Assembly (NCBI GenBank): GCA_036004405.1
Contig: DASYRM010000079.1
Location: 1 to 50,638, forward strand
Reading direction: 5' to 3'
DNA length: 50,638 bases
Origin: DASYRM01 sp036004405
Lineage (GTDB): Bacteria > Acidobacteriota > Vicinamibacteria > Vicinamibacterales > UBA2999
The notes under the pieces: generated by a model
The model's database searches: none
Told to the model about the DNA's origin: nothing
What the model saw: the letters and a program-made list of their open reading frames with translations, nothing else
Translations under genes and position numbers: made by a program
Shown: piece by piece, positions 9,084-16,370 of the stretch
How positions within the stretch are numbered: the first letter of the stretch is position 1
Layout: each line of letters starts with the position of its first letter

Positions 9084-11480
9084 ATGCTGATCCCTATTTT
9101 TCTGCACCGCTCCGATCCGACTGCCCGTCTGTCCGACGCCGAACGTCTGTACTTCGTGTCGCAGGCCATCGATGCCAGCGTCGACGCGATTGCCTTCACC
9201 GACGTCCACGGCCGCATTTCGTTCGTCAACTGTGCGTTCGTCCGGCTCTGGGGCTATCAGCGCCCCGCCGATATCGGCGGGCGGCTGCTGTCGTCGTTCG
9301 TCGAGCCCGCCTTCGCTGAAGCTACGGCGGGCAGGCCCGAGCACGCGCAGGTGTCGATGAACATCTGCAGCAACTGGACGGGCGAGGCGCTCGGCATCGC
9401 GAGCAACGGATTCCGCTTTCCGATTGCCGGATCGATCACGCGCATCGACGATCCGTCGGGCGGTCTCGCCGGCTTCGTCGCCTCGTTCCGCGACGTCAGC
9501 GATCGCGTGCGCGTCGAGGAGGCCCTGCGTGAGAGCGAAGAGCGATACCGGTCGCTGGTCGAATCGGCGCGCGACACCATCTTCACGTCCGACGCCACGG
9601 GCCGCTTCCTCTACGTCAATACCGCGGCCGCGGCCACCCTCGGGCTGACGCCCGACCAGGTGATGGGCCGCACCGTGGACGAGCTCTTTCCACCCCACGT
9701 GGCCGAGCGCTATCGCGCCGGCGTCCAGCACGTCATCGAGACCGGCGAGACGCTGCACACCGAAGAGCTGTCGGAAGTCGATGGGCAGGTGCGCTGGTAC
9801 AGCACCATCGTGCAGCCGATGGGCGACGCCAACGGTCAGATCGCGGCCGCACAGGCCATCGTGCGGGACATCACCACGCGCAAGCTGGCGGAGGAACGGC
9901 TGGCGCTGAGCGAGGAACGACTGAATCAGGCGATTCGCGTCGCCGACATCGGCTTCTTCGATCACGACCACTTGAAGGGCGAGCGCTACTGGTCGCCCGG
10001 GTTGCGGCAGATCGCCGGCCTGGAGCCTGACGACCCGCTGCCGCCGCATCCGAGCACGCACCCCGCCGACGAGGTGTGGTCGATGCATCCCGAGGACCGC
10101 CCGCTGATCATCGACGCCGTCAAGCGCGCCCACGCGCCGCACGGCGACGGGTTCTATGACGTCGAGTACCGCTTCATCCGGCCGAGTGGCGTGATGCGCT
10201 GGGTGAAAGTGCGCTCGCAGACCTTCTTTCGCGGCGAAGGCGAGGCCCGGCATCCGGTGCGCACGGTGGGCGGCGCGCAAGACATCACCGACCGGAAGCT
10301 GGCCGACGCCGATCGCGCGCGGCTGCAGGAGCAGCTGACGCAGGCGCAGAAGATGGAGTCGGTGGGACGGCTTGCGGGCGGCGTCGCCCACGACTTCAAC
10401 AACATGCTCAGCGTGATCAGCGGCCATGCCGAGCTGGCCCTGCGTACGGCCGCGCCGGACGACCCGGTGCGTGGTGATCTCGAACAGATTCGCACGGCGG
10501 CCCGTCGCGCCGCCGATCTGACGCGCCAGCTTCTGGCGTTCGCGCGCCGGCAGGTGGTGGCGCCCAGGGTGCTCGATCTGAACGCCGCGGTGGCGGCGTC
10601 GCTCGACATGCTCCAGCGGCTCATCGGCGAGGACATCGAACTGCGCTGGATCCCGTCGAATGACGCCGGACGCGTTCGGGTGGATCCGTCGCAGGTGGAT
10701 CAGGTCCTGACGAACCTGGCGGCGAACGCCCGCGACGCCATCCAGGGCGTGGGGCAGGTAACGGTCCGGACGCGCCGGGTGGTGTTCGAGGAGGCGGACC
10801 GGCTTCGCCACGAAGGCAGCGTCATGGGGCCTTACGCGGCGTTGGAAGTGAGCGACACCGGCCGCGGCATCGATTCCGCGACGGCCGCGCACCTCTTCGA
10901 GCCGTTCTTCACCACCAAGCCGGTCGGTCGGGGGACAGGCTTGGGGCTGGCCACGGTCTACGGTATCGTGAAGCAGAACGACGGGTGCGTCGAGGTGGAC
11001 TCCGAGGTCGGGCGGGGCACCACGGTGCGCATCTTCCTGCCGAGCGTCGAGGCGGACGTGACGGGAGCGACGATGGACATGGCAGCCGGTCCAGCGCAAT
11101 CCGGACACGAGACAGTGCTGCTCGTCGAAGACGAGTCCGCGGTGCTGCGTCTCAGCAAGATCGTGCTCGAGCGATTCGGCTACAAGGTGCTGACCGCGGC
11201 CACGCCCAGCGAAGCCATCCAGCTCTTCACGACGCACGAGGGTCGGGTGCACCTGCTGGTGACCGACGTCGTGATGCCCGAGATGAATGGGCGCGAGCTC
11301 GCCGCCCGGCTGCGCGAGTCGCGGCCCGAGCTCAAGACGCTGTTCGTTTCCGGCTACTCGGCCAGCGCGCTCGCGCCGCGCGGCGTGCTCGAGGAGGGCG
11401 TGCACTTTCTCCAGAAACCGTTCTCGCTCGAAGACCTCGCGGCCAGCGTGCGCGAAGCCCTCGACGCACAGGACGCCTGA
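9084..11480 (+). CDS. Multi-PAS hybrid histidine kinase with C-terminal receiver
   Basis: A 798-residue soluble sensor kinase. Three PAS domains occupy about residues 15-135, 145-270 and 275-415. A HisKA domain with GGVAHDFNNMLSVISG supplies the phospho-His. The HATPase shows NLAANARDA, DTGRGID and GTGLGLATVYGIV. A receiver follows from about residue 680 (ETVLLVEDESAVLRL, acceptor Asp in LLVTDVVMPEMNG, Lys in FLQKPF). The start is uncertain: ATG 9084 is chosen because a promoter at 8998-9025 overlaps the alternative ATG 9003; GTG 9054 is also in frame. The first PAS contains an inserted palindromic segment (9305-9332). The stop overlaps the ATG of the secreted hydrolase by one base. Confidence 0.92.
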   Translation: MLIPIFLHRSDPTARLSDAERLYFVSQAIDASVDAIAFTDVHGRISFVNCAFVRLWGYQRPADIGGRLLSSFVEPAFAEATAGRPEHAQVSMNICSNWTGEALGIASNGFRFPIAGSITRIDDPSGGLAGFVASFRDVSDRVRVEEALRESEERYRSLVESARDTIFTSDATGRFLYVNTAAAATLGLTPDQVMGRTVDELFPPHVAERYRAGVQHVIETGETLHTEELSEVDGQVRWYSTIVQPMGDANGQIAAAQAIVRDITTRKLAEERLALSEERLNQAIRVADIGFFDHDHLKGERYWSPGLRQIAGLEPDDPLPPHPSTHPADEVWSMHPEDRPLIIDAVKRAHAPHGDGFYDVEYRFIRPSGVMRWVKVRSQTFFRGEGEARHPVRTVGGAQDITDRKLADADRARLQEQLTQAQKMESVGRLAGGVAHDFNNMLSVISGHAELALRTAAPDDPVRGDLEQIRTAARRAADLTRQLLAFARRQVVAPRVLDLNAAVAASLDMLQRLIGEDIELRWIPSNDAGRVRVDPSQVDQVLTNLAANARDAIQGVGQVTVRTRRVVFEEADRLRHEGSVMGPYAALEVSDTGRGIDSATAAHLFEPFFTTKPVGRGTGLGLATVYGIVKQNDGCVEVDSEVGRGTTVRIFLPSVEADVTGATMDMAAGPAQSGHETVLLVEDESAVLRLSKIVLERFGYKVLTAATPSEAIQLFTTHEGRVHLLVTDVVMPEMNGRELAARLRESRPELKTLFVSGYSASALAPRGVLEEGVHFLQKPFSLEDLAASVREALDAQDA
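9305..9332. repeat. Palindromic element inserted in the first PAS domain
   Basis: GCCCGCC and GGCGGGC (7 bp) flank a 14-nt loop containing cttcgctgaagc. Translated it reads PAFAEATAGRP, which interrupts the expected PAS alignment between the LLSSFVEP and WTGEALG parts. Its look (stem plus in-frame, low-complexity peptide) is like palindromic elements that spread through genomes and are tolerated inside proteins. Confidence 0.5.
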
Positions 11481-12541
11481 TGGCCATCCGCCTGACGCTC
11501 GTGACGGTGGCGCTCCTGCTGGCGGCGCCGCTGTCGGCGCAGCGCGGCGATCTGCAGAAGCCGCTCGTGATCGCCAGCCAGGGCAGCTTCTTCATCGGCG
11601 GCGAGACGAAGAACCTTGGCACCATCGCGGGCCGCGGCGGCGCGGTGCCCGCCGGCGACGTTACCATCAACCAGATGTACGTCAGCTATCAGGTCCCGCC
11701 GGGCGGGGAGCGGCGGCTGCCGGTGGTGATGGTGCACGGCTGCTGCTTGAGCAGCAAGACGTGGGAAACCACGCCCGACGGCCGCATGGGATGGAACGAG
11801 TACTTCGTGCGGCGCGGCCGCGCGGTGTACCTGGCCGACCAGGTGTCGCGCGCGCGTTCGGGTTTCGACGCCAGCGTGTTCGCGGCGGTGCGCGCCGGCA
11901 CGATGCCGCCGACGGCGCTCCCGAACATCATCAACGCGAGCCATCAGATCGCGTGGACGGTGTTCCGCTTCGGCCCCCGCTACCCGGAGACGTTTCCCGA
12001 CGGCCAGTTTCCCGTCGAAGCGGTCGAAGAGCTCTACAAGCAGATGATTCCGGATCTCAATGCGCTGCTGCCGACGCCGAACCCGACGTGGACGAACATG
12101 GCGGCGCTGGCCGTGCGGCTCAAGGGCGCGGTGCTGATGGGACACTCCGAATCAGGGTTCTTCCCGGAGCAGGCCGCCCTCATCGACGCCAGCGGCATCC
12201 GCGGGATGATCTCGATCGAGCAGCCGTGCCCCGAGCTCACGCCCGTGCAGGTCTCCACGCTGGCGAAGATTCCCACGCTCATCATGTTTGGCGATCATCT
12301 CGGCGACGTACAGGGCGGGCCGGCGAACTGGGCGGCGTCGCTTCAGGGCTGCGAGGCGCTGGCGGCGAAGATGAAGGCGGCGGGCGGCGACGTCGAGGTG
12401 ATGCACCTGCCGAAGATGGGCATCAAGGGCAACAGCCACATGCTCATGCAGGACCGCAACAACCTGCAGCTGGCCGACCTGGTCCTGCAGTGGATCGATC
12501 GCCACGCGGAGACCCGCGGCAAGGCGCTGGCCCGTCGTTAG
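11480..12541 (+). CDS. Secreted alpha/beta hydrolase
   Basis: A 353-residue protein with a signal peptide (MAIRLTLVTVALLLAAPLSA). The alpha/beta hydrolase core shows an oxyanion-hole segment VMVHGCCLSSKTWETTPDG, the nucleophile elbow MGHSESGFF, a likely acid in LIMFGDHLGD, and the catalytic His in GNSHMLMQD. This resembles esterase-like proteins of the pattern HGGGLTG.TWETTPDGR.GW; here the oxyanion loop has two cysteines. It is probably a periplasmic or outer-membrane-associated esterase with unknown substrate. Its ATG overlaps the hybrid kinase stop (TGATG), so the two are translationally coupled, which is unusual for a kinase and a secreted enzyme. Confidence 0.85.
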   Translation: MAIRLTLVTVALLLAAPLSAQRGDLQKPLVIASQGSFFIGGETKNLGTIAGRGGAVPAGDVTINQMYVSYQVPPGGERRLPVVMVHGCCLSSKTWETTPDGRMGWNEYFVRRGRAVYLADQVSRARSGFDASVFAAVRAGTMPPTALPNIINASHQIAWTVFRFGPRYPETFPDGQFPVEAVEELYKQMIPDLNALLPTPNPTWTNMAALAVRLKGAVLMGHSESGFFPEQAALIDASGIRGMISIEQPCPELTPVQVSTLAKIPTLIMFGDHLGDVQGGPANWAASLQGCEALAAKMKAAGGDVEVMHLPKMGIKGNSHMLMQDRNNLQLADLVLQWIDRHAETRGKALARR

Positions 12542-12562
12542 AAACCGGCCGGCGGCCGCGTG

Positions 12563-12568
12563 TAATCT
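12563..12568 (+). promoter_or_regulatory. -10-like box next to a GTG start
   Basis: TAATCT preceded by TG, ending 10 nt before GTG 12579. The expected RNA start (about 12575) would leave almost no leader. No convincing -35 was seen. Confidence 0.35.
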
Positions 12569-12578
12569 TGTGGGCACC

Positions 12579-14399
12579 GTGACCCGGGTGTGGCGCGCCG
12601 GCGCGATCCTGGCGGTGATTCTCGCCGCCTACTCCAACAGTTTTCGCGGGCCGTTCGTCATCGACGACCAGGCGTCGGTGGTCCAGAACGCCGATATCCG
12701 CGACCTCACCCGCCTCGATCGCGTGCTGGTGCCGCGCCCCGATTCGCCGGTCGCGGGCCGCCCGCTCGTCAGCCTGTCGTTTGCCATCGACTACGCGTTG
12801 AGCGGTCTCGACGTGCCCGGCTACCACGTGACCAACCTGGCGTGGCACATCGCGTGCGCGTGGCTCCTGTTCGCCGTGGTCCGGCGCACGCTGGCGCTTC
12901 CGTCGATACCGGCGCCGATGGCGGCCGCGGCGCCCACGCTGGCGCTGGCCGTGGCCGTCGTGTGGGGCGTGCATCCGTTGACGACGGAGGTCGTGGATTA
13001 CCTGTCGCAGCGGACCGAATCGATGATGGCGTGCTTTCTGCTGCTGACCCTCTACGCCGCCATCCGCGGCGCCGCCGTGCCGGGGCGGTGGGACGGACTC
13101 GCCATCGCCGCGTGCCTGGCCGGCACGGTGTGCAAGGAAACGATTGCGGTGACGCCGCCCCTCGTCGCGCTCTACGACCGCGTGTTCCTCTACGGATCGT
13201 GGCGCCAGGCGGTGCGCGTGCGAGGCTCGCTGTATCTCGGCCTCGCGGCCTCGTGGCTGGTTCTCGCCGGGCTGGTGATGTCCGGGCCGCGGGCCGCGGT
13301 CACCGGCTTCGCGGCCGGCGTCACGCCCTGGACCTATCTGCTGAACCAGGCGTCGATCGTGGTGGAGTACCTCCGCCTTTCGCTCTGGCCCTCGGGCCTC
13401 GTGGTCCTCTACGGCTGGCCCGAGATGCTCACACTCGGGACCGTGCTGCCGCAAGCGCTCGGGGTCGTCGCGCTCCTGGCGGTCACGGCCGTCGCGCTGA
13501 TCCGCGTGCCGGCAGCCGGGTTCCTCGGGGCCTGGTTCTTCATCGCGCTGGCGCCGGCGTCGAGCGTGATCCCGATCGCCACCGAAGTAGGCGCGGAGCG
13601 GCGGATGTATGTGCCGCTGATGGCGCTGGCCACGCTGGCGGTGCTGGCCACGTGGGTCGTGGTGCGCGCCCGTGTCGTGCAGGTGGTGCTCCTCATCGCG
13701 GCTGTTGCGGGTCTCGGCGCGCTGACGATGCGGCGGACCACCGAGTACGCCTCGGCAGTCACGCTGGCGAGGACGGTGGTCGAGCGCCGCCCAACGCCCC
13801 TGGCGCACCACCTGCTGGGCGAGCAGCTGGGCCTGGTCGGTGAGACGGCCGAGGCCGAGAAAGAGCTCCGCGCTGCCGTCCTGCTGGGGGACTCACGGGC
13901 GCGCTATCAGCTGGCCGCGGTGCTCATCAACATGCGCCGCCTGCCCGAGGCCGCGGCGCAGCTCGAGGCGTTCGTGGCCACCGTGGGGGTCCCGCAGCGG
14001 TTGCGGTGGCTCGAGCCGCCGCTGCTCGACGTCCTCACGGCGCGCCTGCAGCTGGCGCAGATCTACAGTGCCGAGCGGCGGTGGGCCGACGCCGCCGCCC
14101 AGGCGCGCCTGGTGCTCGAGGCCGCGCCGCGGCATCCCGAGGCGACACGGCTCCTCGGCGTCTCGCTGATCGGCGCCCAGGTATGGCCCGAGGCGATTGT
14201 CGTCCTGCAGGACTACCTGACGCTGCGGCCCGACGACGCGCGGAGCCGCACCAATCTGGCCGTGGCGCTCATCGCGTCGGAGCGGCTCGACGACGGCGTG
14301 CGGGAGCTGCAGCGCGCCGCCGCGATCGAGCCGAACGATCCGAACACGCGGCGGCTGCTCGACATGGCGCTCGCCGACCAGCGCGCGAAAGTCCACTAG
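12579..14399 (+). CDS. TMTC-like multi-membrane TPR protein
   Basis: A 606-residue protein with about ten membrane helices over the first 400 residues and tetratricopeptide repeats in the last 200. The N-terminal motifs resemble the TMTC/DUF1736 family: the acidic pair in PFVIDDQASVVQN, RPLVSLSFAIDYALSG, YHVTNLAWHIACAWLL and VVDYLSQRTESMM. Eukaryotic TMTCs are O-mannosyltransferases using a lipid-linked sugar, and bacterial members are presumed glycosyltransferases. The TPRs (for example DARSRTNLAVALIASERLDDGVRELQ-like units) would face the periplasm. GTG 12579 fits the -10 box at 12563; GTG 12570 is the alternative. No clear operon partner. Confidence 0.8.
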   Translation: MTRVWRAGAILAVILAAYSNSFRGPFVIDDQASVVQNADIRDLTRLDRVLVPRPDSPVAGRPLVSLSFAIDYALSGLDVPGYHVTNLAWHIACAWLLFAVVRRTLALPSIPAPMAAAAPTLALAVAVVWGVHPLTTEVVDYLSQRTESMMACFLLLTLYAAIRGAAVPGRWDGLAIAACLAGTVCKETIAVTPPLVALYDRVFLYGSWRQAVRVRGSLYLGLAASWLVLAGLVMSGPRAAVTGFAAGVTPWTYLLNQASIVVEYLRLSLWPSGLVVLYGWPEMLTLGTVLPQALGVVALLAVTAVALIRVPAAGFLGAWFFIALAPASSVIPIATEVGAERRMYVPLMALATLAVLATWVVVRARVVQVVLLIAAVAGLGALTMRRTTEYASAVTLARTVVERRPTPLAHHLLGEQLGLVGETAEAEKELRAAVLLGDSRARYQLAAVLINMRRLPEAAAQLEAFVATVGVPQRLRWLEPPLLDVLTARLQLAQIYSAERRWADAAAQARLVLEAAPRHPEATRLLGVSLIGAQVWPEAIVVLQDYLTLRPDDARSRTNLAVALIASERLDDGVRELQRAAAIEPNDPNTRRLLDMALADQRAKVH

Positions 14400-14405
14400 C
14401 GGCAG

Positions 14406-14411
14406 TATTCT
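14406..14411 (+). promoter_or_regulatory. -10-like box next to an ATG start
   Basis: TATTCT ends 8 nt before ATG 14420, so an RNA begun from it would be almost leaderless. No clear -35 was found in the preceding coding sequence. Confidence 0.35.
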
Positions 14412-14419
14412 CTGTGCGT

Positions 14420-15118
14420 ATGACGAGGCATCTGTCCGCATCGGTACGCCCGCTCGCCGTGGCCGCGCTGATGGCCGCGTGCGCCACGTTCACCGGCCGG
14501 GCCCAGACCGGCGTGCATCCGATCACCGGCCGCCAGTACGCACCGACGATGAGCGTCGAAGGCGCGCCGTGGCTCGACCGCCGCGAGCGTGAGCGCGAAG
14601 AAGATCCGGACCTGGGGCTGCGGCTGTTGAAGGTCGTGAAGGGGTCAAGCGTCGGCGACGTCGGCGCGGGCTCGGGCTACATGAGCCTGCGACTGGCCCG
14701 GCTCGTTGGCGCCGAGGGCAAGGTCTATGCGGTGGACGTGCAGCCCGGCATGCTGCAGCTGCTGCAGCAGAACGCCGCCAAGGCCAAGTTGATGAACGTG
14801 GTGCCGGTGCTCGGCGCGATCGACGATCCGAAGCTGCCCGCGGCTACGCTCGACCTGATCATCATGGTGGACGTCTACCACGAGTTCTCGCAGCCGCAGC
14901 GGATGCTGCAGCGGATGCGTGAGGCGTTGAAGCCGGGTGGCCGTCTGGCCCTCTTCGAGTACCGCGCCGAGGACCCGGAGGTGCCGATCCTGCCGCTGCA
15001 CAAGATGACGAAAGCGCAGGTGAAGACCGAGGTCGAGGCCGAGGGCTTCAAGCAGACGCGCGTCTTCGACGACCTGCCCTGGCAACACCTGATCGTCTTT
15101 ACGAGCACGGCCCGCTAA
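14420..15118 (+). CDS. Exported class I SAM methyltransferase-like protein
   Basis: A 232-residue protein. The first 30 residues look like a signal peptide (RPLAVAALMAACATFTGRAQ), possibly a lipoprotein signal with MAAC as a weak lipobox. A Rossmann methyltransferase fold follows: motif I VGDVGAGSGYMSLRLA, an acidic motif II VYAVDVQPGM, and a later YHEFSQPQRMLQRMREALKPGG. S-adenosylmethionine is not expected outside the cytoplasm, so either the leader is not cleaved or exported, or the protein has another role. Its last codons and stop lie in a hairpin that is part of a two-copy repeat (15105-15172). It converges with the CotH gene. Confidence 0.82.
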   Translation: MTRHLSASVRPLAVAALMAACATFTGRAQTGVHPITGRQYAPTMSVEGAPWLDRREREREEDPDLGLRLLKVVKGSSVGDVGAGSGYMSLRLARLVGAEGKVYAVDVQPGMLQLLQQNAAKAKLMNVVPVLGAIDDPKLPAATLDLIIMVDVYHEFSQPQRMLQRMREALKPGGRLALFEYRAEDPEVPILPLHKMTKAQVKTEVEAEGFKQTRVFDDLPWQHLIVFTSTAR

Positions 15119-15172
15119 GAACGCGGGCCGCGCCCAGTGTCTGGCAAACCGGCTTAACGCCGGTTCGCTATT
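15105..15172. repeat. Two-hairpin repeat module, copy A
   Basis: Hairpin 1 (15105-15133) has an 11-bp stem with one G-U pair and a loop TAAGAAC that contains the methyltransferase stop codon TAA. Hairpin 2 lies at about 15146-15165 (AACCGG…CCGGTT arms). Positions 15140-15172 are the exact reverse complement of 48901-48933 (33 of 33), and the other hairpin is also conserved with paired substitutions. It fills the gap between two convergent genes and could act as a two-way terminator. Confidence 0.8.
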
Positions 15173-15177
15173 TCAGA

Positions 15178-16368
15178 TCAACGCAGGGGCGCGAGCTCGC
15201 CGAGCACGAACGACGGACGCTGGCGGGCAAAGGCGATGAGCTCGGTGAACGCCTGCTCGAACTGATCGTTGGTGGAGAGCTTGAACGTGTCGGCGAGCGC
15301 CGCGTCGCGGATCAGCGTGTACTGCCGCGTGAACTCGCGCTCGAGCCACGTGTCGCTCTGCGCCGCCGCCATCACTTCCGTGACGGCCTGCACGAAGGCG
15401 GCGCGGAGCGCCGCGTCCTCCAGCAGCCGCCGGCCCAGGACGTTCTGGTCCACGCCGGCCAGCAGCGGATAGTCGACGGCGTGAAAGGCCTGATCGCGGT
15501 CCCACGGAATCAGGTGGGCCTGCTCGCCGGTGCGATACAGGTAGAAGTTGTTCATGCCGTCGTAGCCGAACACCCCGTCCCATTCCGCCATGAACGTCGA
15601 AGCGCCCAGTGTGCGGACGAGCCCCGTGAGATCGAGGTACCGATCCACCTGGCCGAAGGCGCCTTCGGGCGCCTCATTGATCATCCGGAACAGCTCGCGC
15701 ATCGGCGTGTACAGCTCCGCGGTGGAGTGGACGCCCAGATTCCGCGATTCGAACAGCACCGCGTACGGGTCGAGCGACTCGCCGGGGAACGTCGCGAAGA
15801 ACGGATAGGTCCAGCGGTACTCGAAGAGCAGCCCCGGCTGCTCGAACGCCTTCTGCGCGAAGACGGTGTCCACCGGTTCGACCATCATGTAGAGCCCGGC
15901 ATAGGCGCCGTTGACGAACACGCGCGCCGGGGCCTCGCGCGTGGCGGGCACGCCGACGCGCCGCATCAGCGCCATGGCCGTGGACTCGCGGATCATCGAC
16001 GGGTCGGTGACGAGGTTGTCGAGCACCAGCCCCCGCAGCCCGAGGAACCGCTGCTGCGAGGCGTAGTAGTCGAAGCTCAGCTCGAGCCCGGGCTTGGCTT
16101 CGTAACGGCTGCCGTTGCCGCGCGAGCGGACGGCGACGTTGCGCATGCGCAGCCCGTTCCAGATCACGTCGCACGGGTAATGGTCGTTGCTGCGGAAGTT
16201 CGCGTGGAGGTCGCTCCAGTCGCGCGAGTGCATCACGATCTCGACCGTGTGCAGCGCCGTGTCGTCGAACAGGTCGGCCTGTGTCTGGGCCGACGCCGGG
16301 ACCGTGAAAGAGGCGAGCAGCAGGGCCAGCGCGGCGGCGTGCCGCGGGATGGAGAAAGCGGGAGACAT
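15178..16368 (-). CDS. Secreted CotH-family kinase-like protein
   Basis: A 396-residue exported protein (signal peptide ending near VPASAQ). It matches CotH: VRSRGNGSRYEAKPGLELSF, the FVNGAYAGLYMMVEPVD block, and the active-site-like segment NNFYLYRTGEQAHLIPWDRDQAF. CotH proteins have an atypical kinase fold; Bacillus CotH phosphorylates spore-coat proteins, while roles elsewhere are largely unknown. ATG 16368 begins 2 nt after the porin stop, so it is coupled to that gene. A periplasmic or surface target, perhaps the neighbouring porin or its cargo, is only a guess. Confidence 0.88.
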   Translation of the reverse strand: MSPAFSIPRHAAALALLLASFTVPASAQTQADLFDDTALHTVEIVMHSRDWSDLHANFRSNDHYPCDVIWNGLRMRNVAVRSRGNGSRYEAKPGLELSFDYYASQQRFLGLRGLVLDNLVTDPSMIRESTAMALMRRVGVPATREAPARVFVNGAYAGLYMMVEPVDTVFAQKAFEQPGLLFEYRWTYPFFATFPGESLDPYAVLFESRNLGVHSTAELYTPMRELFRMINEAPEGAFGQVDRYLDLTGLVRTLGASTFMAEWDGVFGYDGMNNFYLYRTGEQAHLIPWDRDQAFHAVDYPLLAGVDQNVLGRRLLEDAALRAAFVQAVTEVMAAAQSDTWLEREFTRQYTLIRDAALADTFKLSTNDQFEQAFTELIAFARQRPSFVLGELAPLR

Positions 16369-16370
16369 CG

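Noticed and set aside
8457..11405. 982-codon open frame on the minus strand
   Set aside because: Antisense to the hybrid kinase in a GC-rich gene; the translation is His/Arg/Ala-rich with no domain except where it runs into a shifted frame of the 8266-8985 gene.
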